A stretch of DNA of 64,000 bases. Origin: Epiperipatus broadwayi (lineage: Eukaryota; Onychophora; Udeonychophora; Euonychophora; Peripatidae). The notes beneath the pieces are model-generated. The model was not told the DNA's origin. It made no database searches and saw nothing but the letters and a program-made list of their open reading frames with translations. This document shows, one piece after another, positions 13,526 to 25,391 of this stretch. Both the position numbers and the translations under genes were made by a program. Where the stretch lies: contig JAQFVV010006203.1 in NCBI GenBank assembly GCA_028023455.1, positions 12,934,348 to 12,998,347 on the forward strand, written 5' to 3'. The first letter of the stretch is position 1; every line of letters begins with the position of its first letter.

Positions 13526-15270
13526 CCATGAAAACATGATTTCTAATACTCTTTTTAAAAAGTTACTGATTACGTTTTCTACAAAAAAACTTTTATAACT
13601 AACCAAATCCAAGTATGCTGAATACCATTTTCAAATATTGCACAAGAATTGTTAAGAAGATTGTTTATTCATTCTTTTGAAGCACACTTATATAAGAATT
13701 AATGCCTATATGGATTTCAAAGATTGGAAAAAAAAATACTATCCCACCAAAGAAATTACATAATAGTTATAAATATTTATTTTCACATATTTGTCTATTA
13801 AGTAGATATTCATATTTTAAAGCAGAATGAATTTTTCAAAGACAATGATAATGTTTAGTTTATATTATAAAAATTAGTTGAGCTATTCTTTTTATAAGGG
13901 TTTTTAAAATTTACATATCAAATGCCTCAGCTGCTGGAAAAGGAATGTTTATTCATAATAAATTTGCTTTTAATGCTTTTTAAAATTATATATCCTAATC
14001 AACACATGAACATTGTCACTCTTTATCACTTTGTCTTAAACTTTAATATGATCATTATATAAATTATCAAATAATTCAATATAGATCCGATTTAATTTAT
14101 CATAATTCAAGAAGTAAGAGACTGGGGATAATTAACTAATTATTAATAGTTTGTGATAGTTAATATGTTAAAATAAATTAAACAATTATATGAACAATAT
14201 AGTGAAAATCATCATTGTGATATTGAAGTGATCGTCTGATAAAATAGAAATAAATATAGATCCTTATATACATATATAAGCTTATAAATAGCTAAGTTTA
14301 CTTAGTTTTAAAAAATTTAATCATTTTATATTTATGAGAGGAAAAATGTTTAAAATTAATTCTAAATTTTATTTAGAATTATAAAAAATTATCAAGGTAA
14401 GAGTCATTAAAAAAAGTACAGATATATGTTATCTATGAGGTTTCTTTTATTATTAATTTTTGTCTGTATTATATCTTTCTTTCAATTTTTTTTTAAAATG
14501 AATTAATAGTTTTGAGATAACCTATGTAAAACTGCCAATGCATAAATCAGGCCTCTTTTAGGTAAACGTTAACGGGTGATAAATAATGTTACCATCTACA
14601 TACTCGTTTTGAGATAAATAGTGTTATCAATGTAAATTCATAAATATATGATGGCAATGTTATCTTTGACAGTTTTTTTTTTGTTATTAAATTTCCCCTA
14701 TGTGATGGTATTTTTTAATTATAAAACAATTTGGATTCATAACGCTGAAATATCTTTTCTAGAACTGCTCATGTAAAAAGCTGGGTTCTGCTATAAAAAG
14801 GCTGATGAGGTAAATAATGTTAAGCAATATTTTTAATTACTTCATGTTTACAAATAGTTATATTCTTTATTCAGTTTTTAAAAATGTACTTATTTAATAT
14901 TTATGAAAAAAAAAATTTCAGTAGATAAATAATGTTACCATCTATTAGTTCAATCCAATAAATAACATTAGCATCTATATTCTAGTCTAGTTATTTTGGT
15001 AAATAACATTTGCATTTATATTTCTATTCATACAACAATGGATGTTTTCTTCTTAATTTATTATAAATGAAGTTTTGAAATAAGGCTGATACAAAAAATT
15101 TTCTGCTTCAAATTATCTTCATGGTCCATATATTGCAAATCAGGAAGCAGTAACATTCCATAAAGTCAAAATATGCTACTTCTTGACCTTTTTTGATTTT
15201 AAATATATTTATATTTATTTTATATTACATGTTTAGATATTGGTGACAAAACATTTGTAAAATAGAATGT
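13526..15270. other. A+T-rich gap containing a recurring 'ataaataatgtta' motif
   Basis: No gene seen. Between 14577 and 15025 a motif close to 'ataaataa(t/c)(g/a)ttagcatctatat' appears about six times at irregular spacing: near 14577, 14614, 14808, 14924, 14957 and 14998. The better copies agree over 15-22 bases, and all are on the + strand. Confidence 0.5.
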
Positions 15271-15760
15271 ATATATCACTGGAGTCAGACAATATTGTTT
15301 CAGTCTGATGAACAGATCATCATACATCTGAGAAAGGGCCATGGGTCAGATTACGCGCTTGAATGACTAAACTAAAAAAGCCATTGCTATGTCTAGCTAA
15401 TCTAAGAGTGTACTTTCCATGAGTACAAATCAATACTAATAGTTAATATTTCGATAATTTAACATAAGAAGGCCCAAGGCATACACAACTAATAATTTAG
15501 ATCAATACGACCTGTAAGAATCCTAGCTGACTGTTTTCATGTTCGGAGGTCAGCTCTCCATACTTGAAGTGACTGTGCCATGGGAGACAATCTGCTCCAA
15601 CATATATGATCGAGTGCACAGATGAAACTCCAAGGATTAAGTGAAGTCTTGTTCATCCCATTAGTACAGAGGCATTCATTGTTCAGTCCCTGAAGTTGAT
15701 TGGCTAGTACTCCTGTCCATCCGCTCAGGTGATTCTTCATTTTAATCTCCATACAAGAAT
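15270..15760. other. Less A+T-rich block, unidentified interspersed-repeat candidate
   Basis: Base composition is clearly less A+T-rich than on either side. A 71-codon - strand frame (15537-15752) crosses it but matches nothing I know. No terminal repeats or A-tail were found. It may be an old retroposon fragment or a conserved non-coding piece. Confidence 0.3.
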
Positions 15761-17129
15761 TTACATCGTTATCTTTCTGACTTTAATTAATGAATTATTT
15801 TTATAGTTAGTCGTTTTTCTTATAAAGGAAATATTACTCGAATTTCTTTAATTGTTTTATTTCATTAACGACTTATTCTATTCTCATTAATTAGACTGGT
15901 ATTCATTTTCGAAAATAATCTTTTTTTAATCTTAAAGTTATAAATCTTTTACTTACTAATTTTAAAAGAATAAGTTTTTTAAAATTCTTTAATTTATTTA
16001 ACTTATAACTTTTTCTCTCTATAAGTTTATACATATATGTGTATGTGCATTTAAGCATACACATACATATCAGCTATATATCTTAGGATACATAGGCTTT
16101 TATTTAGAATATTCAGGCAATTTAATAGATTCATTTTCATTCATTCCAGTTTTTTTTTTGTCATTTTCAGACGCATTTACATATCCAGCTATTCTATTAA
16201 TATTTATATGTAAAGTATAGCTGAGAATAAAGAATAAAATTAATTTAACAAACCAAGTTTACTTTTTAATATAAAAGCGTCATAATCATAATTATATATA
16301 TAAACTAGTTACTATTACAACTTCTTTTTTTAAAAAAAACTTTTGTTTTTTATTTGTTTGATTGTTATTTGTTCTCTGATTCATTTTCTGTCTCTTGTTT
16401 CCTCTTTCTGCCATTTTTTCCTATCCAAATCACCTTAAGATTTAGCCATACTTTTTTATAACTATAAAGCACAGATGAAAAGAATATAAATACGGTTTTA
16501 ATTCAAATAATATTAAAGTGATTTGCGAAGAAGAAATGGCAAAAAGAGAAAGATTAAAAAGGCTTTTTTTTTTTTAATATATCATTAAATAATATTTTTT
16601 TGTTACAGTTTACCATGATTATGAGTTTTTATGCCTGGTCAAAAGTAAACTTGATTTGTTAAATAAATTTTATTCTTTATTTTCTGTTATAGTTTTTTTT
16701 ATTATTATTATTTACAATAATGGCAGAGATTCGATCAATAATTTAGACAGTGATTACTAGACTAATTATATTTCATTCAAATGCAACAGAAAAAAAATAT
16801 TATTAGATTTTATTTTACAGTGATATTTATCTGAAATGTAATCAATTATTATAATAATTGTTTTTTGGAATATAGAAATATTCAAGTATTGATTTTCAAG
16901 TTTGTAACTGAGTATTATACATAATTTAACTGCAGAGACTGAAGAAAATAGTTTAATTATAAAAGAAAGAAATATGAATATCTAATTATAAAAGAAAGAA
17001 ATATGAATATTCCCATTAAAACATTTTATGCAATTTATTGGTATAGCCTTTGTATGGGTGGCAGTTGATCCTAAGGTAATCCTTAACTTATAAAAAATAT
17101 CAAAAGATAATCAAATGTGATTAGTACTA
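15761..17129. other. A+T-rich gap with a 28-bp tandem duplication
   Basis: The unit 'taattataaaagaaagaaat' plus 'atgaatat' occurs at 16954-16981 and again at 16983-17010 with no visible mismatch. A TA/CA-rich semi-palindrome lies near 16030-16080. No gene seen. Confidence 0.5.
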
Positions 17130-17543
17130 AAACATTTTGGTGCTGATTTAGAATGCACTCATCATCATTTTGAATTCTAAAGACTACCCAAAACCACTAC
17201 TGACATATCCAAGTGATAAATGACATTGAATAATCCACACAGAATTGCTTTAATGTGTCAGTGGTGTTTTTGGGTGGTTCTTAGAATTCAAAATGGTAGG
17301 GAGTGCAGTCTAAATATCAAAAGCTTATAATTTCTGAAATACAAATTTTATTACAACAGTGTATTAAATTTGCACTTTAATTTTTTAATTATTGATGTAA
17401 AATGTGATTTGTAACAAATGGACATATCACTACCACATATGGATTACTCAATGCCATTTATCACTTGGATGTATCAGTGGTGGTTTCAGCAGTCCTAGAA
17501 TTTAAAATGGCCATGAACTCATTCTAAATCAGTACCCCAAATT
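17130..17543. mobile_element. Foldback (inverted-repeat) element
   Basis: The left arm (about 17130-17235) and right arm (about 17440-17543) are diverged inverted copies. Shared blocks include 'ctgatttagaatg', 'ccactactga(c/t)a' and 'ccaagtgataaatg(a/g)ca'. A third, inverted partial copy (17250-17330, 'tgtcagtggtg' to 'agtgcagtctaaat') sits between them. No coding capacity. A foldback MITE is the simplest reading. Target-site duplications were not identified. Confidence 0.6.
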
Positions 17544-18148
17544 TAATCTGTATAAATCCCTATATTTCCATCTTTGATGACAACAACAACAATGCTCAAC
17601 TATCTTAACTATTAATAAAGTCTCTAATCAATCATTCAATATATACTGCAAATGTGATGAAGGAATAGCAAAGAGCAAAACAAAACCACTAACTTACCAA
17701 AAACTCATTTCTAATTTTATTTAAAACCAATTGTATTATTCTATATTCAATTAAAATCATAATTAAAATTAAAAACAATAATAAATGATCATAGAAACAA
17801 AATTAATTGTTCGTTTAAGATGACTCATTCTGAAAATGTAATACATTCGCTCTGGCCATTAATTAATAATTTAATATACTCAATTCATTATATGTATGAT
17901 CAAAAAGAGAAATAAAATGATCTCATTCCAAAAATCTAATTAAATGCTTCCTCAAACAATTAAAATTTCTTAAAAAGCAAAAAATAGTATTGCCATCCAA
18001 GGAAATAATTTCCCCCATTTTTTTTTAAAAAAAAAACATATTTTGAAATAATCAGAATATCTGTGAGGTATTCCAGCAGATTCTAAAAAAAATATTGAAA
18101 AAAAAAAATTAAATTTACTCTAAAAGTATAGAAAAGTAATGAATCTTT
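17544..18148. other. A+T-rich gap
   Basis: No gene, repeat family or structural signal seen. Confidence 0.4.
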
Positions 18149-18160
18149 AATTGGTTGGAT

Positions 18161-18262
18161 TTTTTTTCTCATGTGACATAGCATCAGCAGGGAAGCGAAC
18201 TCACTAACCTGGGACAACTGCTTGTAAAGCAGCTGTCACTGACCTTTCGACCACCAATGCTT
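18161..18262 (-). mobile_element. Short tRNA-derived SINE, copy B
   Basis: Same unit and orientation as 1891-1990, nearly identical over the tRNA-like body. On the - strand the order is the tRNA-like part, 'tgctatgtcacatgag', then an A-tract. The flanks 'aattggttggattttt' (from 18149) and 'aattggattttttg' (from 18271) look like a target-site duplication with a small indel. The whole element is about 100 bp, very short for a SINE. Confidence 0.75.
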
Positions 18263-18403
18263 GAGTAATCAATTGGATTTTTTGATTTCTAAAAATAAAA
18301 AAAATCATGAATTATTTCTTCTAAAATAACAAAAACAACTCACCTTGATAACACATAATGAAAATGCACAAGATCAATATTATTTTACTACTATTGTGAA
18401 GGG

Positions 18404-18467
18404 CATATTGCTAATAAACATGTTATACCATATAATAATATGGTATAACATGTTTATTATCAATATG
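18404..18467. repeat. Near-perfect 64-bp palindrome
   Basis: Arms of about 29 bp (left starting catattg, right ending caatatg) surround a short 'taataa' centre. The core 'ataaacatgttataccata' is matched exactly by its reverse complement in the other arm. As RNA it would form a long A/U-rich hairpin. It may be a tiny MITE or a recent foldback event. Confidence 0.9.
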
Positions 18468-19208
18468 TATGCCTTGATTTGAATCCCAGTAAACTAAAAA
18501 AACAAAAACTGTATATACTTAAATTTTTTCCAGGTAACTGACCCAATTTAACCTAGTTAAGTCTCCAATTTTGGCCAGTTAATATGTATTTCGTTTTTTT
18601 TTTAGCTAGATTGTAAAATAACGATAAAAAATGCTAAAATTTTCACTACCTCTTCCACCTAACATTTGGCAAGACCAGCGAATATTGTGTTCTTCATTGT
18701 TCCCTTTTTTCCCATATAATTTGCTAGAAAAATAGCCTTTTATGCCAATTCATGAAAAGTGAACAGGAGTGTCTGAGTCATAACATTTTTGGAAATTTTA
18801 AAAACAATATTGTTTGAAATCATTTGAAGCTAAATTCTAGTATAAATCAAATAATAAAAAGGAAAAGTGGTTACAATATAAAGGAAATTCTGATAATAAT
18901 GTTGCTATTCATTTGTTAGTAAAAAAGGATTTTTATTTATTGCAATTCTAATATAGAAGAATAAAATTAATAGGTTTCCTAAATAGAATAAGATGATAAT
19001 GTATCAATATCAGATATTTTTTGAGCATAATCCAATTATAATTAAAACTGGGATAACATAAATAATGATTGCGTTTCCTATTTAAATTGAATGGATTATT
19101 ATAAAAGAACAATAGATTCGAAATATGTGACAGATTTAATTAATTTTTATTAAATCTACTTTGAGAATGAACCGTATGTACACATTAAAATATTTTTTCA
19201 ATATAATA
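18468..19208. other. A+T-rich gap
   Basis: No gene or recognised repeat seen. Confidence 0.4.
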
Positions 19209-19215
19209 TGTTAAA

Positions 19216-19701
19216 CCACTAAACATCACGTGATTACTATTTCTTATGCTAGCACATTACTGTTCTTAAAACAGGCAAAACTCTCCCTACAGTAGTGCCA
19301 CTCAGTGCCAACCAGAGTAATCAATGAATGCCAGAAGGCTTGTGCATAAATCCCTATCTAGTGCCTACTCATCCAAATCCCCAGACTATATAAGCTATTG
19401 AGCTTAGATTGAAAATATTATTGTGTTTTCAATTTTATTCTCATAGTTTTGTAGTTAAGTAGAGATAAAAGGTGGCTTCTGGAGGGTTGCATTAGATCCT
19501 AAGATCTAGATGCAGTGCTCTCAGATCCAAAACTCCTCACAGCTCTTCATTGATGAAGGCCACAAGCCAGAAACTCATCCAGGGATTTGGATGAGTAGGC
19601 ACTAGATAGGGATTTATGCACAAGCCTTCTGGCATCCCCTGATTACTCTGGTTGGCACTGAGTGGCACTACTGTATGGAGAGTTTTGTCTGTTTTATTAA
19701 C
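19216..19701 (+). mobile_element. Snap-back retroposon-like element, copy A
   Basis: Layout on +: a head (ccactaaacatcacgtgatt to about 19265), a left arm (19271-19385), a spacer, and a right arm (about 19577-19697). The right arm is the reverse complement of the left arm over about 115 bp and ends at 'ggagagttttgtctgtttta'. Flanking 'atgttaa' at 19209-19215 and 19702-19708 looks like a 7-bp duplication. Related copies at 22636-22960 and 61181-61483 share head and 3' end but differ in the left arm. No coding capacity. Confidence 0.75.
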
Positions 19702-19972
19702 ATGTTAATTTACATTTACTTGTAATTTCATTTCAGATAACATTTCAACAAATTATTTATGATTAATATATTTATGTAATTTGTCTCATCTTAATATAAT
19801 TGCATCTTGACTGATTTTTGAAAATTATTTGTGAGATTAATTTTAATGATTTCCTTCATGACTGATTGCAAATGAGAATATCCAGCAAGATAAGCTGTGC
19901 ATCACCAATTTTGAAACAAACTGCATTAAAAGATTAATACTAACAAATTTATTAAATTGTTTGTTTGAAGTA

Positions 19973-20926
19973 CAACCTGGGTCTCTTTTTACACGGACTT
20001 ATTTAACACGATTCTAAAGTTACGCAATTCATGTTTCACTGGAAGTCGACCTCCGAAAATGCGCTATTACTTTAAATAATAAATTTCATGCACTTACGTT
20101 ATATTGAATTAATAGCACATTATTGGAATTCGACTTTCATCTTAGTAATTTCAATATTTTCAGTGCTTTATAATAGTAAGATTTTATGCAATAATGAAAT
20201 TAAAATCATGATTTCCACATTTTATGTATACACACATTAAATTTTACAAGATTATAATGTAAATTTGTTCAAGCATTGTGCATGTTAATTTTGCATTTTA
20301 AATCACATTCGGTTTTTGCTTTTTAAAAAAGAACGTAATCAATTATTATTTTCTTATTAATGACACTAATCATTAAGATGCTCTTAAATTCCAACGAGAG
20401 CTAAATGGTTGTATGTCTGGATATCGCGAGCTTAATAAACAATTAATAAAATCATTGTCTCAAAGATTAATTACGTTGTCACCAGAAAATCAACACAACA
20501 TGAGAGTGAAGTTGGTGCTAGTTGTATTTCCTCTTGAGAAGAATCTGATTTTTTTATCAGTTTGCAAACGAACTTGTTTATTGATAATAATTAAAACATG
20601 TATAAAAAAATGTAAATTACTGTACAGTAAATTATGCATAAAAATATATTATTTTGAATAAAATTAAATATTATAATTAAAAAAAGTTTGTCTTGTATCA
20701 ATTTTTTTCAAATTTGAAATTTTTTATTAGTCATATTTTATTTCCTTATTTTTTTTGCGTGAATTTTAAAGTAATTTTACATTGGTGCTTTGCTTTTACG
20801 CGAATTTTGAAAAATCACAGACCGCATCCCCCCTTTTTCAATGTAAGTTATGTCTATTTTTGCGCGATTTCATTTGCATGTGTTTTCTGAGGAACCTATC
20901 TATCGCGTAAAACGAGACCCAGGTGG
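19973..20926. mobile_element. pogo/Tigger-like DNA element, copy 2
   Basis: Terminal inverted repeats: left CAACCTGGGTCTCTTTTTAC, right (read inward) CCACCTGGGTCTCGTTTTAC. The interior matches 9547-11004, including the inverted-repeat segment near 20040-20145 and the 'tgcattttaaatcacattc' segment. It has only one unit of the 152-bp period duplication and no hAT-like insertion. TA precedes the left end (19971-19972). A short open stretch at 20413-20661 is not recognisable as transposase. Non-autonomous. Confidence 0.65.
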
Positions 20927-21815
20927 ATTGATATTGATAAATAATCATGTTATTGTATATGCAAAAAGCAGACTGAGTTTATATATATTTATATTTTACT
21001 TAGCTGAAAATCTATATTTATCTAGAGGCTTCCAACCTGTTCATGTGCTAAAACCTAACAAGGCAGATTATAATCATATACTTAGAGGCATGAGAGCAGT
21101 TGATAGATGGCGCTCAGGCACCAAAAGAATCGATGCAAAAATTTTGGTTCTTGACTCAAGGGCCCATTTTATAAAAAAAAAAAATAGGTCCTGAGTAAGT
21201 ACTGTTATGAAAATATTTTAAATAACTAATGTATTACAGCAAAGACTTTAATTCATAGATTGTCCTTTTTATCAAATATATATTTTTACTAGCTCTTAAT
21301 GTCAACATAACAGCCATTAACCAGAGTGATACCTTTAATCACATTTTTAATGCACATTATGATTTTATTTTTAAAATTTTAATTCTCTGCTATTAAGATA
21401 CATTTTGTTTATTAATTTATCATTTCAAGTCAGTCTTTTAATATAAAAAAAGTAGCTGATTTTACCTATTACTATTATAAAAGTATTCACTAGAAAGAGT
21501 TTTTTTTTCCATTCTCAACATAAAATTTCACAAATTAACGATGTTTAACAGCCGATAATTCTTCTTTTTTTTTTTTTTGCTGAATTCAGTTCCCATAACT
21601 ACAAATGAAAGCTTATTAATCCAGAAAAACATGACCCATAATTTCTTAGATATATATTTAAATTATGTACAAGAAACCATAAATATCTTTATATAAGATT
21701 GTTTTAATTATCAAGAAATATATTTTTGAATAATATGTGGTTTTAAAGTAAATAAAATTTAGGTTTATTTCAATACATTTAAAATTCAAAGATTAATTTT
21801 ATTAATAACTTTCAG
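20927..21815 (+). other. Probable intron sequence upstream of the P450 exon
   Basis: A+T-rich DNA ending in a pyrimidine-rich stretch and the acceptor AG at 21814-21815. Open frames in 20850-21194 overlap the Tigger-like end and are not P450. No upstream P450 exon was identified in it. Confidence 0.5.
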
Positions 21816-22259
21816 ATTTGCAGCTTATTGCCTCCATTACAGACTTTTTTCTAGCAGGAACTGAAACTACTGCTACAACATTAAGATGGTCACTTCTCTA
21901 TTTAATGCATTATCCAGATATTCAAACAAAGGTTCAAAATGAAATAGATTCAGTAATTGGATCCAACAGACCTCCAACTTTGAAAGACCGCCAGTATCTT
22001 CCCTTTACTGATGCAACAATTATGGAAATTCAGCGACATGCAAATATTGTACCGTTAGCTGTTGCTCGTACTACTGTTCAAGATGTTAATTTGTTAGGAT
22101 TTAATATTCCCAAAGGCTCATTTGTAATTCCTAATGTAACCGCTATTCATTTTGATTCTAAGTATTGGAAAAATCCTCACAAATTTGATCCGTATCGATT
22201 TTTAAATGATGATGGTTCAATTAAAACAAATATAGAAAGTTTCATACCATTTTCTATCG
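21816..22259 (+). CDS. Cytochrome P450 (CYP2-type), penultimate exon
   Basis: Encodes about 148 residues of a haem-thiolate monooxygenase. Such enzymes are normally bound to the ER membrane and insert one oxygen atom from O2 into a lipophilic substrate. Visible motifs in order: the I-helix oxygen-binding LAGTETTATT, the K-helix ExxR as EIQR, the PERF-like FDPYRF, and the start of the haem loop (PFSIG). The exon starts after acceptor AG (21814-21815) with two bases completing a split codon. It ends at 22259 before GTAAGT, leaving one base that joins 27832. The CYP2-like style (LLYLMHYPDIQ, NIPKGSFVIPN) suggests a CYP2-clan enzyme; subfamily and substrate cannot be assigned. Confidence 0.9.
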
Positions 22260-22580
22260 GTAAGTAAAATTTATTGACTCTTTTTAAGCTCATTTTTTTC
22301 ACTTTTGTAACATTAATTAAAATGTTTTTTTTAGTTGTGTTTTAATATCATTTAGGCTACCATACTTATTCATAATCATGAAATAAAAATTAGCTAAATT
22401 AATTTCACTTCATACTCAGTGAAGCAGAAAAAGAATTTTTATTAAAATTCATTTCCAAATATATTTATAAAAAAAAATTGTTTAAATATGTTGCAAAGTC
22501 TGCTATAATGAATGCTACTGATTCCAGAAAGTCATTACTATTCCACATTGGTTTGTTATATCCAATAATAAAATGCATAT

Positions 22581-23160
22581 CTGGTAAAATGAAAATACAC
22601 ACCGAAAAGGTAGTTTTTAATAATATTTAGCTTTAAACAAGGCAAAACTTTCCATAGGGTAGTGACACCCTGTGCCAACCAGAGCAATCAATGGATGCCA
22701 GAAGGCTTGTGCATAAAATCTCTATCTAGTGCCTAATCATCCAATATCCCTAGACTAGTTTCTGGCTTGTGGCCTTCATCAGTGAGGAGCCTTGTATCTG
22801 AGAGCACTGTACCTAGATCTTAGGATCTAATGCAACAGCCACCTTTTATCACCACTTAACTACAAAACTATGAGAATGAAATTGAAAACACAATATTTTC
22901 AATCTAAGCTCAATAGCTTATATAGTCAATTATGTGCTAGTATAAGAGGTGGTGAACATGTAATATTTAGCTTTATTACAGTCTAGCATAACTTTCAATA
23001 TATTTTTACTCTATCATATTCATGGCATACATGAGGGTGATCACACCACTCTATGCCATAAATATGATATACTAAAAATATATCGAAAGCATGCTAAGCA
23101 ATAATAAAGCTAAATATTATTAAAAAACTACCTTTTCTGTGTGTATTTTCATTTCACCAG
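22581..23160. mobile_element. Long inverted-repeat element interrupted by a snap-back element
   Basis: The left terminus (ctggtaaaatgaaaatacac, 22581 onward) is matched inverted at the right terminus (ending gtgtattttcatttcaccag, 23160). Removing 22636-22960 and one copy of the 15-bp duplication gives a near-continuous palindrome with its centre near 23035. The right half (23040-23110) pairs with 22961-23030. No coding capacity; probably a foldback MITE. Confidence 0.75.
22636..22960 (-). mobile_element. Snap-back retroposon-like element, copy B
   Basis: Reverse orientation relative to the copies at 19216 and 61181. On the - strand it runs from a truncated head (catgttcaccacctcttata), through the 'ctatataagctattgagc' spacer, to the 3' arm ending at the 'ggaaagttttgccttgtt' terminus. 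It lacks the inverted left arm present in copies A and C. It is flanked by a perfect 15-bp duplication, taatatttagcttta (22621-22635 and 22961-22975), so its boundaries are firm. Confidence 0.8.
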
Positions 23161-25391
23161 ATACTACATTGGCTCAGAAAATAAGAAAAATAGTAACAAT
23201 TGAATAAAATGCATATTATATTCAGAAATAAACTATTTTAAATTCACCCTCTAGAGCAAAGTTACCATTCAATACAATTATTTCAATAGTAAAAGAAATA
23301 GTATAAAATCAAAAATATAAATCTATATATAAATAAATTAATTGTTGATACATACTATACAGTTTGATTTTATTAAAAACTAAAATCAAACATTTACAAG
23401 CATAAAATTGAAATGTAAACATAGTTATTCTAATAAAAATTTACATTATGGATTTAGACATTATATTTTGAAAATTTATCAGTCATTCATTAGACTAGAG
23501 ATTATCCACTTAATGAATGATTTCTATAGTGTGGTGTAAACCACTACTTAACTTGTGTGAGAGTGGTGTAATAAAAATTACACTACAGAAATATTATTTA
23601 TTAACCATATTTTGAACTTTTACTTTTATGCTTGGAAATTTTTTTTTCTTGATGCTGTGTATTTCTTAGCGGGTTTTTTATTCATAATACAAACTAAAAT
23701 TGAACTTGTAAAACATAAATTATATTTTCCATTTTTTTGCTTGAAAGCTTTTTTAACAGTCCATTGTTTCGCTGCCAGCAAAAATTCAAATCAAACTTTT
23801 AAAACCATAAATAAACTTTCACTAAAAAAAAAAATTCCTTCACTTTCAGATTTTATTTGGAAATTATTATTTTTGTAGTATTTATCAGATTCCTATTTTT
23901 GTTTTTCAAAAATACCTCTGAAATATTTTACAGGGGGTTTTTTTGAAATTTTTTTGTGACAATGTTAATTGCCTTTCTAATTTTATTTATTAGACTTATG
24001 GTTAAAATTATTATACAACTACAATTGAATAATTTTAAAAATGTATTTTCACTGCTAAAAATACAAATAAACAGGTAAATGAACCATGTTGGTAACTTAA
24101 GCCTTACAAACATGATACAGAACATCTCTAATGTGATATTTATCTGAATTTATTGTGTAAATCTTAATTTCATGAAAAAAATGATTAATTATACAACTTG
24201 TTTCTACTAGATATCTTCATTTTAGTAGACTTTATTATAGATATATGATCTATTAAAGGAAAATTTTTCATTTTTCTATATATAGTATATGAATATTCTA
24301 CCTAATACCTACCTACCATTCTTCAGGAAATATATATAATATTCAAAGGGAAATTCTGTAGCATTGCTTTAAAGACCTTTCTAATTAGATAATAGCAAGA
24401 TATTAACGATGAACAATCAGAAATTCTTATATACTATTAATATTACTATCAAGTGGGTTTAGATTTCTTTTCTTGCAATCATATAAAACATCACACATCT
24501 GTTTGAGATATTTTAGATTCCTCAATATCCCAATTATTATTATAAAAATGAAATGCTTCTATCTCATCATCATGGTTCTCAGTTACTTTTTTACCATCAA
24601 ATTTTTCCAGTATTATACTTTTTTAATAAAATCATATATAGTATATAGTTGAGTACTGTAATCAATAAATACCATTGAAGAATATGCATTAGTTTGTCTT
24701 TGTGGAAGTAGCAGTTCATATAATGAGGTAGATGTATGCTTTATTAATTTCTTTTTAGTAATTAGGTTAATAACTCTGCCATGATCTTTGATAATTATTC
24801 AAATATACATGCCAACAAACTAAAAAAGTAAAGAAAAAAGAAAAATATATAATGATAGTGAGGAATCAGAATACAGGCATGCCAGATAATAGAATTCTAG
24901 GAATAAGAAATTAGATATAATAAAAGTCAAAGCAGCTTTTGTTATTAATTTTGGTGATCATTAATTCTTTAAATGTTATAAATAATAAATAACCAATTTA
25001 ACACCATCATCTACTAACTTTGATTTTCAAAAATGCATCTCAAAAATACACTGTTTTAACCGAGATGTTTTTATTCATTTTTTACATGTACTCATCCAAA
25101 TATAATAATAACAAATTAATCAGATCATTTATTATTAATTCAGTGAAATAAAATCAACATTCCGCTTTTACAACAAGATTTTGAAAATTACCTGGTCTCG
25201 ATTCAGATAAAATAGTAGATGTAGGATTTTTATATTTATGATTACAATTAGGCATAGTGAATGTAGGATTTACATATCTATGCTTACAGTTGTCACAATT
25301 TAAAAAATATTGAATAAAAAATTTTAAAAAAAATTTTTTTAAAGTAATTTTCTACATTTTCATTTTTTTTTAATTCACGGAATATATAAAG

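Noticed and set aside
15537-15752. 71-codon - strand frame as a gene
   Set aside because: No similarity recognised, no splice or start context; lies in a repeat-like block.
20413-20661. 82-codon frame as a Tigger transposase
   Set aside because: No recognisable HTH or DDE motif; the equivalent in copy 1 is not open.
20850-21194. 114-codon frame as the upstream P450 exon
   Set aside because: Begins inside the Tigger-like terminal repeat and has no P450 motif or splice-site phase matching 21816.
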